Shown here one piece after another: positions 20,108-28,558 of a stretch of 64,000 bases of DNA (position 1 is the stretch's first letter; the number at the start of each line of letters is the position of its first letter). This DNA is from VAZQ01 sp963753575. Its GTDB lineage: Bacteria; Pseudomonadota; Alphaproteobacteria; Rhizobiales; Xanthobacteraceae. The stretch covers positions 310,001 through 374,000 of the forward strand of contig CAVWCR010000003.1 of assembly GCA_963753575.1 (NCBI GenBank). Direction: 5' to 3'. A program made the translations under genes and the position numbers. Under the pieces are notes generated by a model. That model was not told where the DNA came from. It made no database searches and worked only from the letters and a program-made list of their open reading frames with translations.

Positions 20108-20302
20108 GCGTTCCCTCCCCCCTCGTGGGGGAGGGACAGGGAGGGGGATAGCAACGAGCGCGGAACTCAAGGTCAGTCACCTTAAATTTCTGACCTCGCA
20201 TTTGAAGGCGCTGACATCTGTCCGACGTCGGGTGGGCAGTCGAGAGTCCGTGTTTTTCGCCACCCCTCTCCCTGTCCCTCCCCCGCAAGGGGGGAGGGAA
20301 CG
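20108..20302. repeat. Inverted pair of REP-like elements between livG and livF
   Basis: Two copies of a 43-45-bp element face each other. The first (20108-20152) begins GCGTTCCCTCCCCCCTCGTG; the second (20260-20302) is its near-perfect reverse complement, ending GGGGAGGGAACG. Each copy is itself a stem of CCCTCCCCC with GGGGGAGGG. They are separated by about 107 bp without a gene. The arrangement resembles BIME-type REP doublets. It interrupts an otherwise tightly packed liv operon and may limit or stabilise the transcript here (inference). Confidence 0.7.
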
Positions 20303-20401
20303 TTGTGGCGCTTCTCGTGGCAACGCTACTAAAGAGTTTGCGTGTGGCCTGTGCGAGCGGCCGTTCGCGCCGAGGGAAGGAGGTCAGCAAGAGCTTCGCT
20401 C

Positions 20402-21310
20402 TCATAGCCCGACCTCCGCTTCCGCGACGCCGACTTCCTCGTCCTCGACGCCCAGATAGGCTGCGATCACCTTCGGGTCGTTGCGCACCTCCGCGGGCGT
20501 CCCGTCCGCGATCTTGACGCCGTGGTCGAGCACGACCACGTGGTCGGAAATTTCCATCACCACGCTCATGTCGTGCTCGATCAAGAGCATCGAGGTTGAG
20601 TGATCGCGGCGAATCGCGCGCAGGAAGTCGCTGAGCGCTGCGCTCTCGCTCGGATTGAGGCCGGCTGCCGGCTCGTCGAGGCAGAGCAGCACCGGGTCGG
20701 TGCACATGGCGCGCGCGATCTCGAGCCGTTGCTGGTCGCCGTAGGAGAGCTGGCCGGCGGGATCGTCGGCGCGCTCGGTGAGGCCGGTCTGCTCGAGCCA
20801 GTAACGCGCCTTCTCGATCGCCGTGCGCTCCGCGTTGCGATAGGAGAGCGCGCCAAGCGCGCCGAGGACGCCAAAGCCCGAGGCCCGCATCAGCGCCTTG
20901 TGCTGCGCCACGATCAGGTTCTCGAGCACGGTCATGCCGGAAAACAGCCGGATGTTCTGGAACGTGCGCGCGACCCGCGCCCGCTGCGAAACCAGGTAGT
21001 CGGGCATGCGTTCAAGCAGGTAGAGTGCGCCGTCGCGGCGGACGCGGCCGCGCTTGCCGCTCTGGGTGAGGGCGTCGAGCTCCTCCCACAGCGCCGGCGC
21101 GCCGAACTGGAGCGCAATGCGTCCCTCGGTCGGCGTGTAGAAGCCGGTGATGCAGTTGAACACGGTGGTCTTGCCGGCGCCGTTCGGCCCGATCAGCGCC
21201 GTGATGGCGCCGCGCTCGGCGGTGAACGAGAAATCCTGCACGGCCACGAGACCGCCGAACCGCATGGTCAGGTGCTCGACGCGCAAGATCGGGGGAGCCG
21301 GCGCGCTCAT
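20402..21310 (-). CDS. livG: Branched-chain amino-acid-type ABC transporter ATP-binding protein LivG
   Basis: A 302-residue ATPase. Walker A GPNGAGKTT follows ERGAITALI; the signature region reads LSYGDQQRLEIARA in place of LSGGQ, as is usual for LivG; Walker B is LLCLDEPAAGLNP, followed by the switch histidine in LLIEHDMSVVM. The segment between Walker A and the signature contains an insertion of about 40 residues around LTQSGKRGRVRRDG, seen in some alphaproteobacterial LivG proteins. The start ATG at 21310 overlaps the livM stop by four bases (ATGA). The frame open to 21406 is not needed. It works with LivF, LivM and LivH. Confidence 0.93.
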   Translation of the reverse strand: MSAPAPPILRVEHLTMRFGGLVAVQDFSFTAERGAITALIGPNGAGKTTVFNCITGFYTPTEGRIALQFGAPALWEELDALTQSGKRGRVRRDGALYLLERMPDYLVSQRARVARTFQNIRLFSGMTVLENLIVAQHKALMRASGFGVLGALGALSYRNAERTAIEKARYWLEQTGLTERADDPAGQLSYGDQQRLEIARAMCTDPVLLCLDEPAAGLNPSESAALSDFLRAIRRDHSTSMLLIEHDMSVVMEISDHVVVLDHGVKIADGTPAEVRNDPKVIAAYLGVEDEEVGVAEAEVGL

Positions 21311-22662
21311 CCGTGCCCCTCCCGCACCAGCGCGGCGTCGACCGCCTTGCCTTGCTTGAGCGCGACCGTCGGCTCGCGCGTGCCGATGAAGCCGCGCGGC
21401 TTCCATACGATCATCAGCACCATGGCGAAGCCGAACAGCAGCATGCGATATTGCGCCGGATCGAACGCGTCACCGAAGATCTGCTTGAGGAAGGTGAGCT
21501 CGCGCAGCGCCTCGGTGCCGCCGATGATGACGATTGCCGCGATCGCGACGCCGACGCTCGAGCCCATGCCGCCGAGCACCACGATCGCGAGGATCAGCGC
21601 GGATTCCGAAAAGTTCACCGATTCCGGGCTGATGAAGCCCTGCCGCGCAGTGAAGAAGGCGCCCGCGATGCCGCCGAAGAAGGCGCCGCTCGCAAACGCC
21701 GCAAGCTTGACGTTGGTGGTGTTGATGCCGAGCGAGCGGCAGGCGATCTCATCCTCGCGCAGCGCCTCCCAGGCGCGCCCGACCGGCAGCCGCCGCAGCC
21801 GTCCGATGATGATCGCGGCGAGCACGACTGCGCCGAGCAGGACGTAATAGAGAAACAGCGGGCGGTGCAGCGGCGAGAACTCGATCCCGAGCCTTGCCGC
21901 AAACCCTTCGGGCGAGGCGTTGAACGGCAGGCCGAAGAAGGTGGGGCGCGGCAGGCTGCTGATGCCGGCGTTGCCTTGCGTCACCTGCGACCAGTTGATC
22001 AGCACCAGGCGGATGATCTCGCCGAACGCGAGCGTCACCACCGCGAGGTAGTCGCCGCGCAGCCGCAGCACCGGAAAGCCCAGCAGTACGCCCCAAAGCG
22101 CCGCCAGCACGCCCGCAAGCGGCAGAACCATCCAGAACGACAGGTCGAAATTCTTGCCAAGGAGCGCGCACGTATAGGCGCCGATGGCGTAGAAGGCGAC
22201 GTAGCCGAGGTCGAGCAGGCCCGCGAGCCCGACCACGATGTTGAGGCCCCAGCCGAGCAGCACGTAGATCAGGATCTGGATGCCGAAATTGTCGATCCAC
22301 TTGGCGGCGCCCGGCCCGGCAATCAGCAGGGCGAGCAATGGATAAACGACAACGAAGCCGATGACCGCCGGCATCGTCCAAGACAGCAGCGCGGCCGGCA
22401 GCGCCAGGCGAGACGGCGCTCGCGCGCGCTCCGCCATGAGCGGCGCGACCACAAAGATATGGACGAAACGCAGGCCGGCGAGGATCGCCACGATCGTGAA
22501 AAGCAGCGGCCAGCGCGTTTCCAGCACAAGCTCGTTGCGAATGTTCTGGACCGTGCTGAAACCGATCAACGGCAGGAACAGGCCGAATGCGATCAGCGCT
22601 GTCACAGCGGTCTCGCGCAGCGCGCGTGTGAGGGGAGGTCGGTCGGCGGCGGCGGCCGGCAT
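21307..22662 (-). CDS. livM: Branched-chain amino-acid-type ABC transporter permease LivM
   Basis: An inner-membrane permease of 451 residues with about ten hydrophobic helices. The family core YVLLGWGLNIVVGLAGLLDL and GYVAFYAIGAYTCALL is clear, as is the coupling segment RAWEALREDEIACRSLGIN that contacts the ATPase, and LAAFASGAFFGGIAGAF. An N-terminal extension of roughly 100 residues before the core is common in LivM. The ATG at 22662 lies one base past the livH stop codon; an upstream ATG at 22692 would overlap livH and is less likely. It is encoded between livH and livG in one unit. Confidence 0.92.
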   Translation of the reverse strand: MPAAAADRPPLTRALRETAVTALIAFGLFLPLIGFSTVQNIRNELVLETRWPLLFTIVAILAGLRFVHIFVVAPLMAERARAPSRLALPAALLSWTMPAVIGFVVVYPLLALLIAGPGAAKWIDNFGIQILIYVLLGWGLNIVVGLAGLLDLGYVAFYAIGAYTCALLGKNFDLSFWMVLPLAGVLAALWGVLLGFPVLRLRGDYLAVVTLAFGEIIRLVLINWSQVTQGNAGISSLPRPTFFGLPFNASPEGFAARLGIEFSPLHRPLFLYYVLLGAVVLAAIIIGRLRRLPVGRAWEALREDEIACRSLGINTTNVKLAAFASGAFFGGIAGAFFTARQGFISPESVNFSESALILAIVVLGGMGSSVGVAIAAIVIIGGTEALRELTFLKQIFGDAFDPAQYRMLLFGFAMVLMIVWKPRGFIGTREPTVALKQGKAVDAALVREGHG

Positions 22663-22663
22663 G

Positions 22664-23581
22664 TCACACCTTCTCGACGTCGGGGCGACCAAGGATGCCC
22701 TGCGGCAGGAAGATCATCACGATTGCGAGGATCGAGAAGGCGGCGACGTCCTTGTAGGCGCTCGACACGTATTCGGCCCACAGCGTCTCGATAATGCCGA
22801 TCAGGAGCCCGCCGAGCACGGCGCCCGGCAGCGAGCCGATGCCGCCGAGCACGGCCGCCGTGAACGCCTTGACGCCGGGCACGAAGCCGTCGTCGAAGCG
22901 CACCACGCCGTAGATGGTGAGATAGAGCGTGCCGGCGACCGCCGCGAGCGCGGCCGCGATCACGAACGTGATCGAGATCGTGCGGTTGACGTCGATGCCG
23001 ACGAGCGCCGCCATCTTCTGGTCCTGCTCGCAGGCGCGCTGCGCGCGCCCGAGCGCAGTCCTGGTCACCAGCAGCCAGAACGCGACCAGGAGGACGGCCG
23101 TCACCAGCCAGATCGTGATCTGCTTGTAGGACACGGTGACGTCATAGCCGCCGCCCGAGGTGAGCGTGATGATCTCGTTGAACATCGGCGGGATCGATTT
23201 GTTGCGCGGGCCCTGCGCCACCTGCACGAAGTTGGAGAGGAAGATCGACATGCCGATCGCCGAGATCAGCGGCGCCAGCCGGAACGAGCCGCGCAACGGC
23301 CGGTAGGCGACCCGCTCGATCGTCCAGTTGATGAGCGAGGTCAGAACCATCGAGACAATGAGCACGATCACGAGCGCAAGCGCGATCGAGCCGATGCCGA
23401 TCCAGGTGGTGAGCAGGAGAAGCGCAACGAGCGCAATGAAGGACGACACCATGAAGACATCGCCATGGGCGAAGTTGACCATGCCGATGATGCCGAACAC
23501 CATCGTGTAGCCGATGGCGATGAGGCCGTAGATGGAACCGAGCGTAACGCCGTTGATGAGCTGCTGGACGAAGATTTCCAT
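22664..23581 (-). CDS. livH: Branched-chain amino-acid-type ABC transporter permease LivH
   Basis: A 305-residue inner-membrane permease, the first gene of the liv unit on the minus strand. Typical features are the N terminus QQLINGVTLGSIYGLIAIGY, the pattern GMVNFAHGDVFM, the ATPase-coupling loop RAQRACEQDQKMAALVGIDV, and the ending RPDVEKV. About eight membrane helices can be followed. The promoter is expected upstream between 23582 and 23801, where the divergent HpaB-type gene also begins; no clear operator is visible. Confidence 0.93.
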   Translation of the reverse strand: MEIFVQQLINGVTLGSIYGLIAIGYTMVFGIIGMVNFAHGDVFMVSSFIALVALLLLTTWIGIGSIALALVIVLIVSMVLTSLINWTIERVAYRPLRGSFRLAPLISAIGMSIFLSNFVQVAQGPRNKSIPPMFNEIITLTSGGGYDVTVSYKQITIWLVTAVLLVAFWLLVTRTALGRAQRACEQDQKMAALVGIDVNRTISITFVIAAALAAVAGTLYLTIYGVVRFDDGFVPGVKAFTAAVLGGIGSLPGAVLGGLLIGIIETLWAEYVSSAYKDVAAFSILAIVMIFLPQGILGRPDVEKV

Positions 23582-23801
23582 GCCCCCTCCGCCTCGCTCT
23601 GAGGCAATCCCCCGGCCGTCTCTGCACCTCTATCAGGGCATGCGCGGACCGGCAACGGCGCGGGGCTGACGGTGGACAAGGGGAGGAGGGCGCACCGGCG
23701 GTGGCGTCCGGCGGCCGCCAGGAAAACCGGCGTTTCGCTTGCCCCACGATCTGTGTTACGGCCGGGAGAGACAGTCTGGAGCGCGCCGAGGAGTCGTGTC
23801 C

Positions 23802-25385
23802 ATGAGCCGCATGAAACCCGAGGATGCAATCGGCGCCAAGGCGCGGCCATTCACCGGCGCCGAGTTTCTCGAAAGCCTGCGCGACGGCCGCGAGGTCTAC
23901 ATCTACGGCGAGCGGGTCGCGGACGTCACGGCGCATCCGGCATTCCGCAATACCGCGCGCTCGATCGCGCGACTTTACGACGCGCTGCACGACCCCAAAA
24001 TGAAGCCGCTGCTCACCACCGCGACCGACACCGGTTCAGGCGGTTTCACCCACAAATACTTCCGGGTCGCGCGCTCGCGCGAGGACGTGGTTGCGCAACG
24101 CGACGCGATCGCGGCCTGGGCGCGCATGAGCTACGGCTGGATGGGGCGCTCGCCTGACTACAAGGCCTCGCTGATGAACACGCTCGGGGCCAATTCGCAG
24201 TTCTATGGCAAGTTCGCCGACAACGCCAAGGCCTGGTACCGGCGCTCGCAAGAGCACGTGCTGTTCATGAACCACGCGATCGTCAATCCGCCGGTCGATC
24301 GCGCCAAGGCTGCCGACCAGGTCAAGGACGTGTTCATCACCATCCAGAAGGAGACCGACGCCGGCATCATCGTGTCGGGCGCCAAGGTGGTGGCCACTTC
24401 GTCCGCGCTCACGCACTACAACTTTCTCGGCCAGAACGCCGCGGTGCCGACCCACGACACCGATCTAGCGGTGATGTTCATCGCGCCGATGAATGCGCCG
24501 GGCGTGAAGCTCTTTTGCCGCACCTCCTACGAGATGATGGCGAGCGTGATGGGCACGCCGTTCGACTATCCTCTCTCCTCGCGCTTCGACGAGAACGACG
24601 CGATCTTCGTGTTCGACAACGTCCTGATCCCATGGGAGGATGTGCTGCTGCATCGCGACCTCGACAAGCTCAAGATATTCTTCCCGCAGTCGGGCTTCCT
24701 GCAGGGCTACCAGTTCCAGGGCTGTACGCGGCTGGCGGTCAAGCTCGACTTCATGGTCGGCATCATCGCCAAGGCGCTGCGGGCAGCCGGCTCCGACGAG
24801 TTCCGCGGCAACCAGGCGCTCTTGGGCGAAGTGATTGCGTGGCGCAATCTGTTCTGGGCACTCACCGACGCGATGGCGCACAACCCGACGCCCTGGGTCG
24901 GCGACGCTGTCCTTCCCAATTCGCAGTCGGGCTCGAGCTATCGCGTGTTCGCGGGCGACGCCTACGGCCGTATCAAGGAGATCGTGGAGAAGATCGTCGC
25001 GTCGTCTCTCATTTATCTCCCGTCCTCCGCCAAGGACTTCAAGAATCCGGCGATCGATCCCTATCTGGCGCGCTATGTGCGCGGCTCCCACGGCATCGAC
25101 TACAAGGAGCGCATCAAGGTGATGAAGCTTCTGTGGGATGCGATCGGCACCGAGTTCGGCGGCCGCCACGAGCTTTACGAGATGAACTATGCCGGCAATC
25201 ACGAGGACATCCGCATCCAGGCGATGTGGGGCGCGCGCACCTCGGGCGCGCTCGACGGGATGATCGCGCTCGCTGAGCAATGCCTCTCCGAATACGACGA
25301 AAACGGCTGGGTCGGCTCGACCTGGCTCGATCCCGACGATGTGGCCTACACGGGCGGCGTCGGCGTCACGCGCGCAGCGGAATAG
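23802..25385 (+). CDS. HpaB-type flavin-dependent monooxygenase, oxygenase component
   Basis: A 527-residue enzyme of the 4-hydroxyphenylacetate 3-monooxygenase (HpaB) family, which uses reduced FAD from a separate reductase to hydroxylate a phenol. The N-terminal GAEFLESLRDGREVYIYGER and VTAHPAFRNTARSIARLYDA are characteristic. The middle DAGIIVSGAKVVATSSALTH and LFCRTSYEMMASVMGTPFDY, with a central acyl-CoA-dehydrogenase-like fold, and the C-terminal YEMNYAGNHEDIRIQ all fit. Length is normal. The ATG at 23802 follows GAGGAG at a usable distance; the frame extends to 23739 without need. A flavin reductase that could serve it lies 23 kb away (48773-49327). The true phenolic substrate is unknown. 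Confidence 0.87.
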   Translation: MSRMKPEDAIGAKARPFTGAEFLESLRDGREVYIYGERVADVTAHPAFRNTARSIARLYDALHDPKMKPLLTTATDTGSGGFTHKYFRVARSREDVVAQRDAIAAWARMSYGWMGRSPDYKASLMNTLGANSQFYGKFADNAKAWYRRSQEHVLFMNHAIVNPPVDRAKAADQVKDVFITIQKETDAGIIVSGAKVVATSSALTHYNFLGQNAAVPTHDTDLAVMFIAPMNAPGVKLFCRTSYEMMASVMGTPFDYPLSSRFDENDAIFVFDNVLIPWEDVLLHRDLDKLKIFFPQSGFLQGYQFQGCTRLAVKLDFMVGIIAKALRAAGSDEFRGNQALLGEVIAWRNLFWALTDAMAHNPTPWVGDAVLPNSQSGSSYRVFAGDAYGRIKEIVEKIVASSLIYLPSSAKDFKNPAIDPYLARYVRGSHGIDYKERIKVMKLLWDAIGTEFGGRHELYEMNYAGNHEDIRIQAMWGARTSGALDGMIALAEQCLSEYDENGWVGSTWLDPDDVAYTGGVGVTRAAE

Positions 25386-26190
25386 CGGGCGCCGGCGGCG
25401 CTATCCGCCGTTCTCTCGAACCGCCGAACGATTGCGAGCGATGCGCCTTCGCGCAACGCCGCACGGAACTCGGGATCGTTGCGCACGGTTTCGAGCAAGC
25501 GCGGCTTGGGCAAGCGCCCGCCCTCGGCGCGAGGCCCACAAGAGCCACCTCGTCCGTCGTCATGCCGCCGTGCCGGCAAATCCAGCCTTCGCGCTCCAGG
25601 CAGGCCACGATCTTGGCCCGCCGGTCCCTGGCCTGGCATCGCGTCGGGCCTTCCAGTGCGCAGACATAAGCGCATGACACGTCTTTTCAGGCTTCGATGC
25701 GATCGACGAGATGAACGATGCCGGTAACTTCGTGGTGACCTACTCCGATCGGTGGACGCGACGCCCGATCGATTGCCATATCGATTGCCCGCTCGCGACC
25801 CGAGTTAGCGGACCGCGGCAAAATGAATAACGGACATTTCGAGGTGAATGCGGTGGTGACACGCAAAGCCGAATGCTTCTGCGGTGCCGATGTCTCGGGT
25901 GAAGTGTGGCCCGCAAGGTCAGGCACGGGCAAGCCATAGGCGCCAGCTCTGCCATCAATCAAAGCTTGTCAATGTCGTGCTCACCGCCTTGCCGACAAAT
26001 CCAGCGGTTGGTCTCTGATCTTTCGGTGCACAAATTCATACTCATGATGGCGACTGTTCGAAATCTCCGCGAAGATGTGGCGCGCGCCGCGGAGTCCGAG
26101 GCGGCCGGTGCGTCTAAAGTCATCTTGTGCGGATGATGGTGTGCGATGGAATCGCTGCGCGCTCGGAAACAGCCTATCGCGGTGCGAAGG
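25386..26190. other. Decayed intergenic region with possible HicA-like fragments
   Basis: About 800 bp with no intact gene. On the minus strand 25564-25680 reads as AKIVACLEREGWICRHGG before losing similarity; 25959-26009 reads NRWICRQGGEHDIDKL. At DNA level both contain GCTGGATTTG followed by CGGCA, with about 20 of 23 bases alike. The pattern (LExxGW, then RxGGxHDI) is that of HicA-type toxins, so these may be toxin-gene scraps; the evidence is thin. The part between them (25690-25950) has lower GC and no recognisable content. Confidence 0.35.
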
Positions 26191-26850
26191 ATGAGCATGA
26201 TCGGTGCGGTCCTGGGAGTGACGCCGGCGCAGCTCAATGCGCTGCGGGCGGCGCCGCCACTGGTTCATCATCTGGTCGTGGTGGTTCGCGACAATCAATT
26301 GAAGGCGCAGATTGCCGAATTGATCAAGAGCGCGCCGCCTGAGCGCTGGGCGCAGCTGGAAGCGAACCAGGCCCGTTTCGAGCAAAGCCCCGCCGGGAGG
26401 GAGGTGGGCGCACGCGCCGCTGAAGCCCGTCGTGAGATCGCGGCCCTGGGGGCGGTTGAAAACGTCCTTAGCCTCGAGAAATCGTGGCACATGCTTCATT
26501 ACCTGTTCACCGGGCATGTGGAACCTGCGAACGCACCGGGCGACCTGCTCTTGACCGGCGAGGAGGTAGGCGAGGATTTGGGCTACGGTCCCGCCCGCCT
26601 GCACGATGAGACCCAGACGCGGGAACACAGCCGTTTCCTCGATGGACAGGATTTGGCGCGGCTGCAAGCGCGCATCGATCCGAAGGAGATGAACACTCTC
26701 GGCATCTACGCGATCCCGCGGGGGCCAGGCCCTGACGCCGAGTATGAGAATGAGCTGCGCGAGGACGTCGCACTCTATTTCCCGCGGCTTCGTGATTACG
26801 TGCGCGAGATGGCGGACAAAGGCAACGGCCTGTTGGTCTGGATCGCTTGA
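26191..26850 (+). CDS. DUF1877 (YfbM-like) family protein, copy 1
   Basis: A 219-residue soluble protein of the YfbM/DUF1877 family, whose function is unknown. Family marks visible in order: MIGAVLGVTPAQLNALR at the start, LSLEKSWHMLHYLFTGHVEP in the middle, then LTGEEVGEDLGYGPARL, and a C-terminal LRDYVREMADKGNGLLVWIA. The ATG at 26191 places the family start (MSMIG) correctly; the frame is open 45 bases further up. It is closely related to the gene at 27517-28176, roughly two thirds identical by eye, and the two lie in tandem with gene remnants between them. Confidence 0.8.
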   Translation: MSMIGAVLGVTPAQLNALRAAPPLVHHLVVVVRDNQLKAQIAELIKSAPPERWAQLEANQARFEQSPAGREVGARAAEARREIAALGAVENVLSLEKSWHMLHYLFTGHVEPANAPGDLLLTGEEVGEDLGYGPARLHDETQTREHSRFLDGQDLARLQARIDPKEMNTLGIYAIPRGPGPDAEYENELREDVALYFPRLRDYVREMADKGNGLLVWIA

Positions 26851-26908
26851 GCGCGCCTTGACGGCCTGGCTCGATCCGTCTGCGGCAGAGTGATGCTCGG
26901 TTCAAAGA

Positions 26909-26977
26909 TCAACTCCCCTTGATGCCCGCTGCCTTGATCACCCTGGCCCGTTTCTCGGTCTTTTCGACGAGCAGCTC
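26909..26977 (-). pseudogene. 3' scrap of a Bug/TctC receptor gene
   Basis: Twenty-two codons and a stop on the minus strand read ELLVEKTEKRARVIKAAGIK plus GS. The KWxxVIKxAGIK ending is the signature C terminus of tripartite tricarboxylate transporter (Bug/TctC) receptors. Nothing upstream of it on the minus strand continues the protein, because a LysR remnant on the other strand begins four bases away at 26981. It is thus a leftover end of a deleted gene. Confidence 0.55.
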
Positions 26978-26980
26978 ACA

Positions 26981-27356
26981 CGGCGAGCCGGTCCGATTGC
27001 CGATGAGCGATTGAGCTTCGAACCTCGCTTTGACGATAGGCTCATCGTCGTGGCAGGCGCGTCTCATCCGCGGCCCCGGCAGCGCCGACGGTATCGGCTA
27101 TCCGCGCGCGACCGTGGCCACGGTATCTCCGGAAGAGCATATGAGTTTGGTCGCGACCGGGCGCTTTCTCACGATAATCCCGATCTCAGCCGCGCGATTT
27201 CCCGTGCGGCGGCTGGACCTCAAGGGGTTACCTGTGCAGCTGCTGATGATGCCAAACGGTATCGTCACCTTGAAGAACCGAACACTCAGCCCTGTCGCTG
27301 CGCTGTTCATTGAGGATGCGCGCGACGTTGCGAGGTCGCTCGGTAAGGGACGATGA
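26981..27356 (+). pseudogene. LysR-type regulator remnant (effector domain)
   Basis: Two pieces of a LysR substrate-binding domain in different frames. From 26981 the first frame reads RRAGPIADERLSFEPRFDDR followed by LIVVAGASHP; from about 27060 the family match resumes in another frame as YPRATVATVSPEEHMSLVAT, GRFLTIIP, then MMPNGIVTLKNRTLSPVAAL and FIEDARDVARSL, stop at 27354-27356. About 40 residues that normally lie between the pieces are missing, and the helix-turn-helix half is absent. With the Bug scrap next to it, this looks like the remains of a LysR-Bug catabolic locus. Confidence 0.7.
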
Positions 27357-27372
27357 CGCTCGTGAAGCGCGT

Positions 27373-27417
27373 CTCCCGATGATGTGGCCTGTGGTGTCGA
27401 CGTCACGCGCGCAGGGG
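27373..27417 (+). pseudogene. Scrap resembling the 3' end of the HpaB-type gene
   Basis: The 45 bp TCTCCCGATGATGTGGCCTG...GTCACGCGCGCAGGGG align with the last codons of the HpaB-type gene at 25330-25380 (TCCCGACGATGTGGCCT then GTCACGCGCGCAGCGG), with a gap of seven or eight bases. The frame is broken. It lies about 100 bp upstream of the second DUF1877 gene, just as the intact HpaB-type gene lies upstream of the first, and so marks an old tandem duplication. Confidence 0.5.
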
Positions 27418-27516
27418 AGTGTGACGGTACTACTCGGACAAGTTGAACTCGTTTCATGCAGTGATAGTCTGCGGCGCGCCATCGCCTCGCGCACTGAAAC
27501 TGCCTGGAATGCGACC

Positions 27517-28176
27517 ATGAACAAGATCTGTTGGCTCCTAGGAGTGACGCCAGCACAGATCGGTGCGTTGCGGGCCAAGCCCTCGCTGGTGCTCAGTCTG
27601 GCCTTGTCGGCACATGAAGAGCTGCGCAACACACAGGTTGATGATGTGATCAAGCACATGCCGCTCGAGCGGCGCGCGGAGTTTGAGGCAAACCGGGCGA
27701 GGTTTGAGCAGAGCCCAGCCGCGAAGGAGATGCAGGCGCGTGTCACCGACGCCCGTGCCGCGGTTGCGGCGCTGGGTCCGATCGAGAAAATCCTTGGCCT
27801 GGAAAAGTCGTGGCACATTCTCCACTATTTGCTCACCGGGCATGTGGAACCCGGCAATTCGCCGGGCGGCCTGCTCTTAGCCGGGGAGGATATGGGCGAA
27901 GGCGTGGGCTACGGTCCCGCCCGCTTGCGCGGCGAAACAGCGACGCGGGAGTTCAGCCGCTTCCTTGACGGACAGGATTTGGAGCAGCTTCACGCGCGCA
28001 TCGATCTCAAGGAGATGCATGATCTAGGTGTATACGCAATCCCGCATGGACCGGGGCCCGAGGCCGAATACGAGAAGGAATTGCGCGAGGAGCTCTCGAT
28101 CTATTTTCCGCGGCTTCGCGACTACGTGCGCGAGATGGCCGACAAAGGCAACGGCCTGCTGGTCTGGATTGCTTGA
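27517..28176 (+). CDS. DUF1877 (YfbM-like) family protein, copy 2
   Basis: A 219-residue paralogue of the gene at 26191-26850, the same length and with the same landmarks: CWLLGVTPAQIGALRAKPSL, LGLEKSWHILHYLLTGHVEP, LLAGEDMGEGVGYGPARL and the shared ending YVREMADKGNGLLVWIA. The ATG at 27517 (MNKIC) is the family start; the frame is open to 27310 only because stops are rare. Conservation of the reading frame in both copies, although the surrounding genes have decayed, suggests that both products are, or were recently, under selection. Function is unknown. Confidence 0.8.
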   Translation: MNKICWLLGVTPAQIGALRAKPSLVLSLALSAHEELRNTQVDDVIKHMPLERRAEFEANRARFEQSPAAKEMQARVTDARAAVAALGPIEKILGLEKSWHILHYLLTGHVEPGNSPGGLLLAGEDMGEGVGYGPARLRGETATREFSRFLDGQDLEQLHARIDLKEMHDLGVYAIPHGPGPEAEYEKELREELSIYFPRLRDYVREMADKGNGLLVWIA

Positions 28177-28246
28177 GCGCAGTCTGACGATCGGGCTTGC
28201 GTCCGACGACGCGGGCATCGGTGCCCTCGCGCCCCGCGGGGTCCGC

Positions 28247-28540
28247 TCACCGGATGTTGCAGCGAATGGGTACGCTTAGATTGATCTGCGCGTCGGCCAT
28301 TTCGGGCGGGGGCGGCGGGAACGGCTGCGCGCGCCGCACCAGGTCGAGCGTTGCTTCATCGAGCGCGCTCGAGCCCGAGCTTTTTGCGATGCGGCTTGCC
28401 ACGACGCGGCCCTGGCGGTCGAGACTGAATGAGAGCTGCACGATGCCGTGCTGGCCGCGCGCTTGGGCGGCTGTGGAGCGCTTTTCGTTTTCTTCGCCAA
28501 GCCACGGCGCAAGGGTATCGGAACCGACATGGCGAAGCTC
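28247..28540 (-). pseudogene. TonB C-terminal domain remnant
   Basis: On the minus strand this reads ARGQHGIVQLSFSLDRQGRV, then SSGSSALDEATLDLVRRAQP, FPPPPPEMADAQINLSVPIR and the end CNIR. That is a nearly complete TonB C-terminal domain (the part that touches TonB-dependent receptors). The N-terminal membrane anchor and proline-rich spacer are absent, and upstream the frame lacks a start. A short palindrome (ACATGGCGAA/TTCGCCATGT, 28529-28558) marks the broken edge. Confidence 0.65.
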
Positions 28541-28558
28541 CTTCGTTCGCCATGTTGA

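Noticed and set aside
25687..25962. 91-codon minus-strand frame in the decayed region
   Set aside because: No family resemblance and the base composition shifts within it; more likely noncoding debris.
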